Part shown: positions 1 through 7,591 of the stretch, piece by piece
How the letters are laid out: the number at the start of each line of letters is the position of its first letter
How positions within the stretch are numbered: the first letter of the stretch is position 1
From: Alloprevotella sp.
GTDB taxonomy: Bacteria > Bacteroidota > Bacteroidia > Bacteroidales > Bacteroidaceae
Direction of reading: 5' to 3'
Assembly (NCBI GenBank): GCA_017477205.1
Contig: JAFUXE010000044.1
Location: 1-20,506, forward strand
DNA length: 20,506 bases
Position numbers and translations under genes: made by a program
Notes under the pieces: model-generated
Told to the model about the DNA's origin: nothing
Seen by the model: only the letters and a program-made list of their open reading frames with translations
Databases searched by the model: none

Positions 1-70
1 AGCTCTTTGGGGGCTTCGCGCCCCCAGCCGCTGGGCAAACCTCCGCGGTGTTTTTCATAGTTTTAAACTG

Positions 71-137
71 TTACCACCACCCAAAATGACCAATAGGCAT
101 TAAAACGCAACTTTTTACCACCCATTTTGACCTATAG
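71..137. repeat. Imperfect direct repeat, two copies
   Basis: Copy one (71-96) and copy two (115-137) share the pattern TTACCACC, then a four-base A/T block, then TGACC and ATAG. The block is AAAA in the first copy and TTTT in the second. Starts are 44 bp apart, about four helical turns. This could be a pair of protein-binding sites or the edge of an old mobile element; the sequence does not decide. Confidence 0.4.
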
Positions 138-149
138 ACCTCAAATCAT

Positions 150-173
150 CATTTGTTACCCATTTAACAAATG
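150..173. repeat. Perfect inverted repeat, 9-bp arms, 6-nt loop
   Basis: The arms CATTTGTTA and TAACAAATG are exact reverse complements around a six-base spacer. No T-tract follows on either strand, so it is not an obvious terminator. It lies just downstream of the direct repeats at 71-137. It could be an operator or an RNA hairpin. Confidence 0.45.
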
Positions 174-364
174 TTAAAAACGGGGGGGTAAAATTGCCTT
201 GTTTGAAAAAACTCCTCAATATATAATAGTTGTATTTAACTTTTTGTTACCTTTGCCTCTGAATTATGGCCCTCTTATACCAAAAGAGAGCCACATTAGG
301 GATTTTATTCATATCCGTTTGTTTCCCTGTAATTTAGTGATGGTACTATCCGTGCCGGGTACAC

Positions 365-400
365 AAAAAAACCTCCGCCTGTCTCGCGACAGACGGAAGC
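365..400 (-). terminator. Rho-independent terminator
   Basis: On the minus strand a hairpin with arms CCGTCTGTC and GACAGGCGG (one C-A mismatch) around a CGCGA-type loop, extended by a few flanking pairs, is followed directly by seven T. It would end the small-RNA candidate and also any transcript reading through from cvfB, whose stop is about 190 bp upstream with no better terminator between. Confidence 0.75.
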
Positions 401-462
401 CTCACAGAACTTATATAGAGATGAAAAAACTATTGCTCGGTAGCTGGTTTTTGCTTTTTTGC
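365..462 (-). ncRNA. Candidate small RNA of about 95 nt
   Basis: On the minus strand a well-formed Bacteroidetes promoter (467-498) fires into a stretch that ends about 100 bp later in an intrinsic terminator (365-400). No minus-strand ATG occurs between start and terminator, so a protein product is unlikely. The 5' half is A/T-rich and unstructured by eye; the 3' end is the terminator hairpin, as in many Hfq-independent or regulatory small RNAs. I cannot assign it to a known RNA family. The 5' end is estimated from the promoter position. The terminator alone might instead serve read-through from cvfB. Confidence 0.45.
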
Positions 463-466
463 GACG

Positions 467-498
467 CAAATATAGCAACGCGCATCATATCCTCCAAA
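467..498 (-). promoter_or_regulatory. Bacteroidetes-type promoter
   Basis: The minus strand reads TTTG (495-498), a 20-bp spacer, then TATATTTG (467-474). This matches the Bacteroidetes primary sigma consensus TTTG-N19-21-TAnnTTTG. No protein gene lies downstream before the terminator at 365-400. Confidence 0.6.
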
Positions 499-591
499 CT
501 TTTGAGGAGAAAAATTCGATTTTGGCAGGAAAAGTTTGCAAAATAGGGATTTTTGTCCTTTGTGAGATGACGGGTTTTCGGTTTTTCCCGC

Positions 592-1431
592 TTATTTTTC
601 CACCAGCCGCACGCCCTGTGGAAGGAGGTCCACCTTTCGCTCGCGATAGAGCTGTCCCAGGGCTCGCTTGAAGGTCTTTTTACTTGTGTGGAAGCGCTCG
701 GAAATCTCTTCTGGCGTGCTGTGGTCTCCGTAGGGCAGGTAGCCGCCCGCCTCGCGCAGCTCGCTTTCCAGTTCTTCGGCAAAGTCGCGGAAGCGTCCCT
801 TCCCGATTTTTCCCTCCGCCACGTCAAGGCGCCCGTCGGGACGCAGCGTCACGACCGTAGCCCGCATGCGGTCGCCCGTGCGGTAGTGGCCGTAGGTCTG
901 GTCGTCATAGAGCATGCCCATGTAGCGGTTGTCCACGATGGCCTTGAAGCCCAGGGGCGTCTTCTGCTGGATGAGTACTTCCACCTCCCGGCCGCGATAG
1001 TAGTCGGCGCGCGGTGCCGTGCGCAGGAAGCGTTCCACCTTTGCGGTGGCGACGATGCGGCGCGTTTCGGGGTCTATATATATATAAACAATGTATGACT
1101 CTCCCACCTCCATGCGGCGTTTCTGTTCCGAGAAAGGCACGAAGAGGTCCTTCATCAGTCCCCAGTGGAGGAAGGCGCCGTGCTCATTCACCCATGCCAC
1201 TTCGAGGTGTGCATAGTCGCCCACGCGGGCCAAGGGCGTTTCCGTCGTTCCCACGAGCCGTTCCTGCTGGTCGAGATAGACGAAGACACGGACGCGCGTT
1301 CCGGGGCGCATCTCGCGCCGCACGTAGGCCTTCGGCATCAGGATTTCGCCCACTTCGCCGCCGTCGAGGTATGCCCCGTGGTCCGTGAAGCGCAGTATTT
1401 CAAGTTCGTTGAAGTCGCCGAGTTGTATCAT
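592..1431 (-). CDS. cvfB: CvfB-like S1 RNA-binding protein
   Basis: A 279-residue protein matching the CvfB/YitL family, RNA-binding regulators made of S1-like barrels and a C-terminal winged helix. Visible layout: S1-like barrel 1 at about residues 5-62, barrel 2 at 68-133, barrel 3 at 145-205, winged helix at 212-275 ending in [11 protein letters not shown]. Length fits the family (about 280-300). It is presumably cytoplasmic. Its ATG overlaps the TGA of the upstream ABC ATPase gene (ATGA, positions 1428-1431), so the two are almost certainly co-transcribed and translationally coupled. The stretch coding for [10 protein letters not shown] contains an unusual TATATATATA run (around 1075-1086). 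In Staphylococcus CvfB affects virulence gene expression; the role in Bacteroidales is not established to my knowledge. Confidence 0.85.
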   Translation of the reverse strand: MIQLGDFNELEILRFTDHGAYLDGGEVGEILMPKAYVRREMRPGTRVRVFVYLDQQERLVGTTETPLARVGDYAHLEVAWVNEHGAFLHWGLMKDLFVPFSEQKRRMEVGESYIVYIYIDPETRRIVATAKVERFLRTAPRADYYRGREVEVLIQQKTPLGFKAIVDNRYMGMLYDDQTYGHYRTGDRMRATVVTLRPDGRLDVAEGKIGKGRFRDFAEELESELREAGGYLPYGDHSTPEEISERFHTSKKTFKRALGQLYRERKVDLLPQGVRLVEK

Positions 1432-2138
1432 CGTTGTTCCGTTTCTGAAGGTTCCGTTTGCGCCGGGGTTCCTGCCTCGGCAGCCCCCGTCTCTATCCTG
1501 CCATCGGTGATATGGATGGTGCGGTCTGTGAGCTTTGCCAGCTCTTCGTCGTGCGTCACGATGACGAAGGTCTGCCCCATCTTTTCGCGCAGGTCGAAGA
1601 AGAGGCGGTGCAGTTCTGCGCGGTTGCGGCTGTCCAGGCTTCCCGAGGGTTCGTCCGCCAGCACGACGTCGGGCTTGTTCATTAGGGCCCGTGCCACGGC
1701 CACGCGCTGTTGCTCGCCGCCGGAAAGCTCCGAGGGCTTATGCGCTTCGCGGGCGGAAAGTCCCATGAAACCCAACAGTTCCCGTGCCCGCTCGCGAGAG
1801 TCGCGCTCTCCCTTGCGGGCAATGAGGGCGGGTATCATCACGTTCTCCAGGGCCGTAAACTCGGGCAGCAGCTGGTGAAACTGGAACACGAAGCCGATGT
1901 GCTCTCCCCGGAAGCGTGACAGAGCCCGCGAGCCCAGCCCGGCCACATCCTTGCCCTCGAAGAGCAGGCGGCCCGCATCGGGACGGTAGAGCGTCCCCAT
2001 CACTTGCAGCAGCGTGGTCTTTCCGGCACCACTGGGACCCACGATGCTCACCACTTCGCCCCGCTGGATGGTGAGGTCGATGCCTCGCAGCACCTCCAGC
2101 GTCCCGAACGATTTCCTTATGCCTTGCAATTCTATCAT
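1428..2138 (-). CDS. lolD: ABC transporter ATP-binding protein, LolD type
   Basis: A 236-residue ATPase of the LolD/MacB class, which powers membrane extraction of lipoproteins or similar substrates at the cytoplasmic face of the inner membrane. Walker A GPSGAGKT is at residues 34-41, the Q-loop glutamine at about 86 in [11 protein letters not shown], signature LSGGEQ at 138-143, Walker B VVLADEPS at 158-165, and the H-loop histidine at 196 in VTHDEEL. About 15 extra residues rich in A, E, T and P form the tail. No LolC/E-type permease is adjacent, so the partner must lie elsewhere, which is common for LolD in Bacteroidetes. It is the first gene of a two-gene unit with cvfB (4-base overlap). 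The LolD name is by similarity; another MacB-class partner is possible. Confidence 0.85.
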   Translation of the reverse strand: MIELQGIRKSFGTLEVLRGIDLTIQRGEVVSIVGPSGAGKTTLLQVMGTLYRPDAGRLLFEGKDVAGLGSRALSRFRGEHIGFVFQFHQLLPEFTALENVMIPALIARKGERDSRERARELLGFMGLSAREAHKPSELSGGEQQRVAVARALMNKPDVVLADEPSGSLDSRNRAELHRLFFDLREKMGQTFVIVTHDEELAKLTDRTIHITDGRIETGAAEAGTPAQTEPSETEQR

Positions 2139-2190
2139 TAGCAGTATGTTTCCTTCATGCGGCCGTTGTCCCGCAATTTCTTTCGCGTCA

Positions 2191-2198
2191 CAAAATTA
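2191..2198 (-). promoter_or_regulatory. -7 promoter motif for the ABC ATPase-cvfB operon
   Basis: TAATTTTG on the minus strand fits TAnnTTTG and sits about 53 bp before the ABC ATPase start. I see no clear TTTG -33 box at the expected distance, so this is a partial match. Confidence 0.4.
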
Positions 2199-2291
2199 CG
2201 GCTTTCAGTCGGAACGAGAAAATGTTTGGCGGAAAAAGGCGCGCAGTACGGATTTTCTCCCCGCTATGCGACAGGTTCTGACAGAAATACC

Positions 2292-2299
2292 TATCTTTG
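2292..2299 (+). promoter_or_regulatory. -7 promoter motif for the SGNH esterase
   Basis: TATCTTTG fits TAnnTTTG and lies 23 bp before the ATG at 2323, giving a leader of about 19 nt. No clean -33 box is seen. Confidence 0.5.
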
Positions 2300-2322
2300 C
2301 TCCCACAAAAACCATCTACACC

Positions 2323-4476
2323 ATGAAACATCCTTTCCTCTTCAGCCTTTGCCTGCTGTTCGCCATGACGGCAAGCCCCCTTTCCGCAGACCGCCCCGTC
2401 AAGGTGGCCTGCATAGGAAACAGCATCACCTACGGAGCAAAAATCGAGAACCGCGAGCGCGACGCCTATCCCTCGCAGCTCCAGCGCCTCCTGGGCGACG
2501 GCTACGAAGTGGGAAACTTCGGGAAAAACGGAGCCACGCTCCTGCGCCGTGCCTACCGCCCCTACTTCGACCAGAAGGAATTTCGCGAAGCCATGCAGTT
2601 TGCAGGCGACATCGTTGTCATCCATCTCGGCATTAACGACACCGACCCGCGCGCATGGCCCAACTATGGCGATGAGTTCGTCACGGACTACCTTGCCCTC
2701 ATAGACTCCCTCCGCAGCGTGAATCCCCGGGCACGCTTCATCATTGCCCGCATGACGCCCATTGCCGACCGCCACCCGCGTTTCCAGTCGGGCACGAAGC
2801 TCTGGCATGGCGAGATTCAGGAGGCCATAGAGACGGTGGCGCGCGTCAGCGGGGCTGAGCTCATCGATTTCCATCGCGCCCTGTATCCCTACCCCTGGAT
2901 GCTGCCGGACGCCATTCATCCCAACGAGGAAGGTGCCGGCCTGCTTGCCCGCACCGTCTATGGAGGCATCACGGGCGACTATGGCGGCCTCCAGCTGCCT
3001 CCGACTTTCTCCGACAACATGATACTCCAGCGTCGCCAGCCCCTGATGCTTCGCGGCACGGCGGATGCCGGCGACCGCATCCTCCTTCAGCTGACGGCCT
3101 CCGGGAAGAAGGTCGTGGCACAGGCCGAGGGCCTGACGGACAACCGTGGGGACTGGGTGCTCTCCCTGCCCGCATTGCAGGCGGCCGAGGGGCTCACGCT
3201 CACCGTCAGCGCCACGCCCGCGAATGCCAAAAAGCCTGCCCGGCAGTTCACGTGTCACAATGTTGCCGTCGGCGAGGTGTGGCTCTGCTCCGGGCAGTCC
3301 AACATGGCCTTTCGCATGGATGAGGAGCGCACCGGCAGGCAGGATGCAGCCCTTGCCGCGGATCCCGCCCTGCGCCTCTTCGACATGAAGGAATACTGGC
3401 CTACGGACAACGTCACGTGGGCGGCTTCCGCCATCGACTCCGTGCGCCATCTTCAGTACTACCGCAATGCGGCATGGCACGCTGCGTCCCCCGAGGACGT
3501 GGCCCGCTTTTCCGCTGTGGCCTACCATTTCGGCCGCGTGCTGCGCGATTCCCTCCGCTGCCCCGTGGGGCTCATCTGCAATGCCATCGGCGGCAGCACA
3601 ACGGAAAGCTGGATAGACCGCAACACGCTTGAGACGCAGTTTCCCGCCATCCTCCGCGACTGGCTCCACAACGACTTCATCCAGGACTGGTGCCGCGGAC
3701 GTGCTGCCAAGAATCTCGGTATCGGCAACGGAACACCGCCTCCCCTCTATTACACCGCTCCCACGGAGGACTTCCGTGCCCGCCACCCTTACGAGCCCTG
3801 CTATCTCTATGAGGCCGGTATCGAACCCCTGCGACAGTTCCCCCTGCGCGGCGTCATCTGGTACCAAGGGGAGAGCAACGCCCACAACCTCGACACGCAC
3901 GCACGCCTTTTCCGCCTGCTCGTGCGCTCCTGGCGCAGCAACTGGGGACAGCCCCGCCTGCCTTTCCACTTTGTCCAGCTCTCCAGCCTCAACCGTCCCA
4001 GCTGGCCCGCCTTCCGCGACAGCCAGCGCCGCCTTGCTGCCGACGTCCCTGCCACGGGGATGGTCGTCACCACGGATGTGGGTGACAGCCTCAACGTCCA
4101 TCCTACGGACAAGCGCACCGTTGGTGAACGCCTTGCCCGACTCGCCCTTGTCCGCGACTACGACTTCAACCTCCTTCCCGCTGGTCCCGAAGTCCTCGGG
4201 GCGGCTTTTCGTAATGGGCGTGTCGTCCTCCGCTTCCGCTATGCCCAGGGCTTACGCACGGCAGACGGCCAGCTGCCCCGCACCTTCGAGGTGGCCGGTC
4301 CTGACGGCCTGTTCCGTCCCGCCTCGGCCCGCATTGAGGGGGAGGGTATCGCCCTCACGTGTCCCGCCGTCGCTGCTCCCCAGCGCGTGCGATACGCCTG
4401 GCAGCCCTTCACCCGCGCAAACGTCTGCAATGCCGACGGCCTGCCGCTCTCCACGTTTGTCATGGACGTACAGTAG
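2323..4476 (+). CDS. Secreted tandem SGNH esterase, sialate O-acetylesterase type
   Basis: A 717-residue protein with two SGNH hydrolase domains. The ATG at 2323 is chosen because it gives a signal peptide (residues 1-22, ending LSA) and follows a promoter motif; the frame is open further upstream but runs into the divergent gene. Domain 1 (about 26-215): nucleophile Ser34 in GNSIT, GIND at 103-106, Asp196/His199 in DAIHPN. Domain 2 (about 225-717) is of the sialate O-acetylesterase (SIAE/NanS) class: GEVWLCSGQSNM with Ser326, GGSTTESW at 423-430, WYQGESN at 513-519, and Asp585/Asp588 with His593 in VGDSLNVHP. Such enzymes remove O-acetyl groups from sialic acid or plant glycans so that other glycosidases can act. 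No sialidase or nan genes are nearby, so the substrate is inferred from family only; xylan or pectin acetyl groups are possible. Confidence 0.85.
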   Translation: MKHPFLFSLCLLFAMTASPLSADRPVKVACIGNSITYGAKIENRERDAYPSQLQRLLGDGYEVGNFGKNGATLLRRAYRPYFDQKEFREAMQFAGDIVVIHLGINDTDPRAWPNYGDEFVTDYLALIDSLRSVNPRARFIIARMTPIADRHPRFQSGTKLWHGEIQEAIETVARVSGAELIDFHRALYPYPWMLPDAIHPNEEGAGLLARTVYGGITGDYGGLQLPPTFSDNMILQRRQPLMLRGTADAGDRILLQLTASGKKVVAQAEGLTDNRGDWVLSLPALQAAEGLTLTVSATPANAKKPARQFTCHNVAVGEVWLCSGQSNMAFRMDEERTGRQDAALAADPALRLFDMKEYWPTDNVTWAASAIDSVRHLQYYRNAAWHAASPEDVARFSAVAYHFGRVLRDSLRCPVGLICNAIGGSTTESWIDRNTLETQFPAILRDWLHNDFIQDWCRGRAAKNLGIGNGTPPPLYYTAPTEDFRARHPYEPCYLYEAGIEPLRQFPLRGVIWYQGESNAHNLDTHARLFRLLVRSWRSNWGQPRLPFHFVQLSSLNRPSWPAFRDSQRRLAADVPATGMVVTTDVGDSLNVHPTDKRTVGERLARLALVRDYDFNLLPAGPEVLGAAFRNGRVVLRFRYAQGLRTADGQLPRTFEVAGPDGLFRPASARIEGEGIALTCPAVAAPQRVRYAWQPFTRANVCNADGLPLSTFVMDVQ

Positions 4477-4584
4477 GCTGAGTGGAATGTGGAGGTTGTA
4501 GAAAGTACGCTTCATGGAAGGGGATGCTTTCGTAACAGTGCGGAGAAAGAACCACGACCCGGACGTTGGTGAAAGCCCATAAAG

Positions 4585-4612
4585 AAAAAGCCGAGATTCG
4601 TCTCGGCTTTTT
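4585..4612. terminator. Bidirectional intrinsic terminator
   Basis: AAAAGCCGAGA and TCTCGGCTTTT are perfect arms around a TTCG loop, with A-tract on one side and T-tract on the other, so it works on both strands. It ends the esterase gene on plus and the tRNA-Asn transcript on minus. Confidence 0.85.
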
Positions 4613-4709
4613 AATGCTTTGCGCTTAACTCACCTCGCTTTCCGTGCCCCGGCCTTCGCCGCACTATGCGCGTCGGGCCGACTTGCACTGCGAGGTTCAT
4701 TGAAGCTTG
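4613..4709. other. Spacer between terminator and tRNA-Asn
   Basis: No gene is seen. The part next to the tRNA contains TGAAGC-TTGC-GCTTCA (4701-4716), an inverted repeat that includes the tRNA acceptor strand. Together with 4477-4584 and 4784-4900, the gap between protein genes is about 420 bp and otherwise holds only the terminator, the tRNA and two promoter motifs. Confidence 0.5.
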
Positions 4710-4783
4710 CGCTTCAGGATGGGCTTGAACCAACGACCCCCTGATTAACAGTCAGGTGCTCTAACCAACTGAGCTACTGAAGC
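4710..4783 (-). tRNA. tRNA-Asn (anticodon GTT)
   Basis: Read on the minus strand: acceptor GCTTCAG pairs with CTGAAGC; D-arm AGCTCAGTTGGTTAGAGCA; the anticodon loop CTGTTAA is held by a CCTGA/TCAGG-type stem and gives anticodon GTT; the T-loop GGTTCAAGC is present; the discriminator base is G, as usual for tRNA-Asn. CCA is not encoded. The gene is a single unit with its own promoter motif about 54 bp upstream and the bidirectional terminator downstream. Confidence 0.95.
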
Positions 4784-4836
4784 ATTTCGTGCGAATTATG
4801 GGCGGCGCCAAAAGGTTTCTGCTCAAAAACGCGGTG

Positions 4837-4844
4837 CAAAAGTA
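4837..4844 (-). promoter_or_regulatory. -7 promoter motif for tRNA-Asn
   Basis: TACTTTTG on the minus strand fits TAnnTTTG, with an ATTG in place of TTTG about 19 bp further upstream (4864-4867). The identical octamer precedes tRNA-Pro and the VTC operon in this window. Confidence 0.55.
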
Positions 4845-4866
4845 TAGCTTTTTCCGAAAATAGCAA

Positions 4867-4874
4867 TACCTTTG
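4867..4874 (+). promoter_or_regulatory. -7 promoter motif for the PfkB kinase
   Basis: TACCTTTG fits TAnnTTTG and lies 26 bp before the ATG at 4901. It is divergent from the tRNA-Asn promoter motif only 22 bp away, so the two promoters must share upstream DNA. Confidence 0.55.
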
Positions 4875-4900
4875 CACAAAAATTATACAAACTTTTTCCG

Positions 4901-5890
4901 ATGAAACGCATTTTAGGTATAGGAAACGCGCTCGTAGATGCGCTTGCACGCGTGGAAGACGAGTCGATTCTGGACGAACTGAACCTGCCGAAGGGCGGCA
5001 TGCAGCATGTGGACGAAGCGCGCTACCGCGAAATCTCCGCACGCCTGGCAACGCTGCCGACGAAGCTGCGCACGGGCGGCTCTGCCTGCAACACGATACT
5101 GGCACTGGGGAATCTCGGTGCGAAGCCGGGCGTGGTGGGCAAAATCGGCGACGACAAGAACGGATGGTTCTTCGAGACGTCGTTCCGCGAACAGGGCATC
5201 ACGCCGCACCTCATCCACGACACCGTGCCCACGGGCGTGGCTTCCACGCTCATCACGCCCGACGGCCAGCGCACGTTCGGCACCTTCCTGGGTGCAGCGG
5301 CGCGCCTGACGCCGGAGGAGATACGCGAAGAGTGGTTTGACAACTACGACTATCTCTATATCGAAGGCTATCTGGTGCAGAACCATGAGCTCATCGAGCG
5401 CATCGTGGACTTTGCACGCGGCCGCGGCATGAAGATAGGGCTGGACATGGCGAGCTACAACATCGTGCATGCCGAGCGCGAATTCTTTACGCGACTCCTG
5501 GAGAAGGTGGACATCGTCTTTGCCAACGAGGAGGAGGCACGCGCCTTCTGCGAGGGCAAGAGCCCGCGCGCCGCGCTTGACGAGCTGAGCCGCTACTGCG
5601 AGGTGGCAGTGGTGAAGATAGGCAAGGAAGGGGCGATGGCCCGCACGCGCGACGACTTTGTGCGCGTTCCTGCACGTCCCGTGGAGCAGGTGGTGGACAC
5701 GACGGGCGCGGGCGACTTTTTCGCCGCGGGTTTCCTCTACGGCCACAGCCGCGGCGACAACCTGGCGGAGTGCGTGCGCAAGGCTACGGTGCTGGCGGCC
5801 TACGTCATCGAAGTGGTCGGCACGAAGCTCTCCGAACGCACGTGGGACAGCGTGCGGCACGAAATCACGCCGCTGCGTTCGATGGAATGA
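4901..5890 (+). CDS. PfkB-family sugar/nucleoside kinase, adenosine kinase-like
   Basis: A 329-residue ribokinase-fold kinase, cytoplasmic, transferring the ATP gamma-phosphate to a sugar or nucleoside. Visible: N-terminal strand and substrate region GIGNALVDALARV (6-18), the first PfkB signature around 59-85 with GGSACNTILALGNLGA, and the second signature DTTGAGDFFAAGFLYG with catalytic Asp272 and the anion-hole GAGD. The NEEEARAF segment (209-216) is typical of the family. N-terminal and signature spacing resemble adenosine kinase-like members annotated across Bacteroidetes; the substrate cannot be settled from sequence. The start is supported by the promoter motif and an A-rich leader without Shine-Dalgarno. 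The S41 protease gene follows 57 bp downstream on the same strand and may be co-transcribed. Confidence 0.88.
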   Translation: MKRILGIGNALVDALARVEDESILDELNLPKGGMQHVDEARYREISARLATLPTKLRTGGSACNTILALGNLGAKPGVVGKIGDDKNGWFFETSFREQGITPHLIHDTVPTGVASTLITPDGQRTFGTFLGAAARLTPEEIREEWFDNYDYLYIEGYLVQNHELIERIVDFARGRGMKIGLDMASYNIVHAEREFFTRLLEKVDIVFANEEEARAFCEGKSPRAALDELSRYCEVAVVKIGKEGAMARTRDDFVRVPARPVEQVVDTTGAGDFFAAGFLYGHSRGDNLAECVRKATVLAAYVIEVVGTKLSERTWDSVRHEITPLRSME

Positions 5891-5937
5891 TGCGCCGGGG
5901 TGCGCCGCGAGAACACGAGCTTTCCCTATTATATATA

Positions 5938-5949
5938 ATTGTATACAAT
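5938..5949. promoter_or_regulatory. 12-bp perfect palindrome at the protease start codon
   Basis: ATTGTATACAAT is its own reverse complement and runs into the ATG at 5948. The preceding bases are alternating A/T. It could be an operator or chance in AT-rich DNA. Confidence 0.3.
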
Positions 5950-7588
5950 GAAAAAACTTCTTTCCCTGCTGCTCTGGAGCCTGATGCTTCCCTGCCCGCT
6001 CTCGGCGCAGGAGGAGCAGGACGGTCACAACTATGAGATGTTCAAGCAGCTGAACATCTTCAACAGCCTGTACCGCGAACTGGACCTCTACTACGTGGAC
6101 ACGCTCCGGGCGGACAAGGTGATTGGCGACGCCATTGCCGGTATGCTGGAGACGGCGGACCCCTACACGGAGTACTTCCCGGAGGAGCGCACGGAGGAGC
6201 TGCGCCAGCTGACGACGGGGAAGTATGCGGGCATAGGTACCATCATTTCCGTGAACCGCAAGCAGCGACGCTGCATCATCGCCGAGCCGTACGCCGGGAT
6301 GCCTGCCGCGGAGGCGGGACTGCGCGTGGGCGACGTTATCCTGTCGCAGGACGGCAGGGACTACGGCCTTGCGGAGGCGGGCCGGGAGGCGGAGTACAGC
6401 AGCCGCGTCAGCCAGTCGCTGCGCGGGGAGCCCGGCACGTCGTTCGACCTGACCGTGCAGCGCTACGGCCATGACGCGCCGCTGACCTTCCGCGTGACGC
6501 GCCGCCTCATCCAGCTGCCCAGCGTCAGCTACAGTACGCTGCTGCCGGGCGACAGCGTGGGCTACGTGCGCCTGGACAGCTATACCGAGCAATCCACGCG
6601 CGAGCTCACGACGGCCATCAACGCCCTGAAGCGCGGGGGGGCGCGTGCCCTCGTTCTCGACCTGCGCGACAATCCCGGCGGACTGCTGGAGCAGGCGGTG
6701 CAGGTGACGAACCTCTTCATCCCCAGGGGGCGCGAGGTGGTGAGCCTGAAGGGAAAGACTGCTATGGGCACGAGCTATAAGACCATGTACGAGCCGCTGG
6801 ACACGGAGATACCCCTGGCCATACTGGTCAGCGGCGGAACGGCTTCGGCGGCGGAAATCACGAGCGGTGCGCTGCAGGACTACGACCGTGCCGTCATCGT
6901 GGGCCAGCGCACCTACGGAAAGGGCCTTGTGCAGCAGCCGCACGCACTGCCCTACGGCGCGGTGCTGAAGCTGACGACGGCGAAGTACTACATCCCCAGC
7001 GGGCGCTGCATCCAGGCCTACAGCTATGCCGACGGCCAGCCGCAGCACCTGCCGGACAGCGTGGCGAAGGCGTTCAAGACGGCGGGCGGGCGCACCGTAT
7101 ATGACGGCGGAGGCATAAAGCCCGACGTGGAGGTCACGCCCGACAGCCTGCCCACGCTGCTTTCCTACCTCGAGATGAGCGACGTGCTGAACGACTACCT
7201 CGCGGACTACCGCAACCGCCATGCCGCGATAGCCCCGCCCTCGGAGTTTGCGCTGACGGCGGAGGAGTACGAGGCTTTCAAGGAGTTCATGCGGGAACAC
7301 GGCTTCACGTACGACAACCAGACGCGCACGTCACTCAAGTTCCTGCGCCAGATGGCTGCCGCAGAGGGCTATGCCGACGTTACGCGTGCCGAGTTTGACG
7401 CCCTTGACGCCAAGCTCTCCCACAGTTTCGACCACGACTTCACGTACTGGGAGCCGCAGCTGCGCCGCCTTGTAGAAAGCCACATCGTAGGGCTCTACTA
7501 CTACCAGGCCGGGCGGACGGCCTACGCGCTGCGCGCCGACAAGGACCTCGAGGCCGCCCTCGGAGCCCTCGGCCGCCCCCTGCCCTGA
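5948..7588 (+). CDS. S41-family C-terminal processing protease (CtpA/Prc type)
   Basis: A 546-residue exported serine protease. The ATG at 5948 is preferred over the in-frame TTG three codons earlier because it gives a clean signal peptide (MKKLLSLLLW..., cleavage about after residue 20, LSA-Q). An N-terminal helical segment (28-90) is followed by a PDZ domain (about 95-185, with AGIGTII and EAGLRVGDVILS) and the S41 catalytic core (about 200-370). The nucleophile is Ser300 in SGGTASAAEI and the general base Lys325 in GKGLVQQ, a Ser-Lys dyad. The C-terminal region (about 375-546) is helical and charged, longer than in minimal CtpA enzymes. It acts in the periplasm on the C-termini of envelope proteins. 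It follows the PfkB kinase gene and ends at a plus-strand terminator. Confidence 0.9.
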   Translation: MKKLLSLLLWSLMLPCPLSAQEEQDGHNYEMFKQLNIFNSLYRELDLYYVDTLRADKVIGDAIAGMLETADPYTEYFPEERTEELRQLTTGKYAGIGTIISVNRKQRRCIIAEPYAGMPAAEAGLRVGDVILSQDGRDYGLAEAGREAEYSSRVSQSLRGEPGTSFDLTVQRYGHDAPLTFRVTRRLIQLPSVSYSTLLPGDSVGYVRLDSYTEQSTRELTTAINALKRGGARALVLDLRDNPGGLLEQAVQVTNLFIPRGREVVSLKGKTAMGTSYKTMYEPLDTEIPLAILVSGGTASAAEITSGALQDYDRAVIVGQRTYGKGLVQQPHALPYGAVLKLTTAKYYIPSGRCIQAYSYADGQPQHLPDSVAKAFKTAGGRTVYDGGGIKPDVEVTPDSLPTLLSYLEMSDVLNDYLADYRNRHAAIAPPSEFALTAEEYEAFKEFMREHGFTYDNQTRTSLKFLRQMAAAEGYADVTRAEFDALDAKLSHSFDHDFTYWEPQLRRLVESHIVGLYYYQAGRTAYALRADKDLEAALGALGRPLP

Positions 7589-7591
7589 CCG

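Larger units (their letters stand above)
1..591. other. Gene-free region with repeats, hairpins and a small-RNA candidate
   Basis: No convincing protein gene lies here. The only long plus-strand reading frame (199-546) starts at a non-ATG codon, resembles no family I know and crosses a terminator hairpin and a promoter of the opposite strand. The region is AT-rich compared with the neighbouring genes. It contains a GC hairpin at 8-26 with no T-tract, an imperfect direct repeat at 71-96 and 115-137, a 9-bp perfect inverted repeat at 150-173, a run of seven G at 182-188, and an isolated TAnnTTTG motif on the plus strand at 248-255 with no good -33 box. A minus-strand promoter and terminator bracket a candidate small RNA at 365-462. 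Confidence 0.7.

Noticed and set aside
8..26. GC hairpin as a terminator
   Set aside because: The stem is strong, but neither strand has a T-tract after it; it may belong to a gene outside the window.
248..255. Plus-strand promoter at TACCTTTG
   Set aside because: There is no -33 box at the right distance and no gene or plus-strand terminator downstream; it is kept only as a note in the regional entry.
199..546. Plus-strand open frame of 115 codons in the left gene-free region
   Set aside because: It starts at a non-ATG codon, runs through a terminator hairpin and a reverse promoter, and has no recognisable similarity. An internal ATG at 421 gives a short signal-peptide-like stretch, but nothing supports it.
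2014..2322. Upstream extension of the SGNH esterase frame
   Set aside because: It would overlap the divergent ABC ATPase gene and hide the signal peptide that begins at 2323.
2188..4101. Minus-strand open frame of 637 codons opposite the SGNH esterase
   Set aside because: The plus strand encodes an unmistakable two-domain esterase; the antisense translation has no family features.
4913..7300. Very long minus-strand open frame (about 795 codons) across the PfkB and protease genes
   Set aside because: It is antisense to two clear enzyme genes, its translation is rich in Arg, His, Val and Ala with no recognisable domains, and it arises from GC-rich codon bias.
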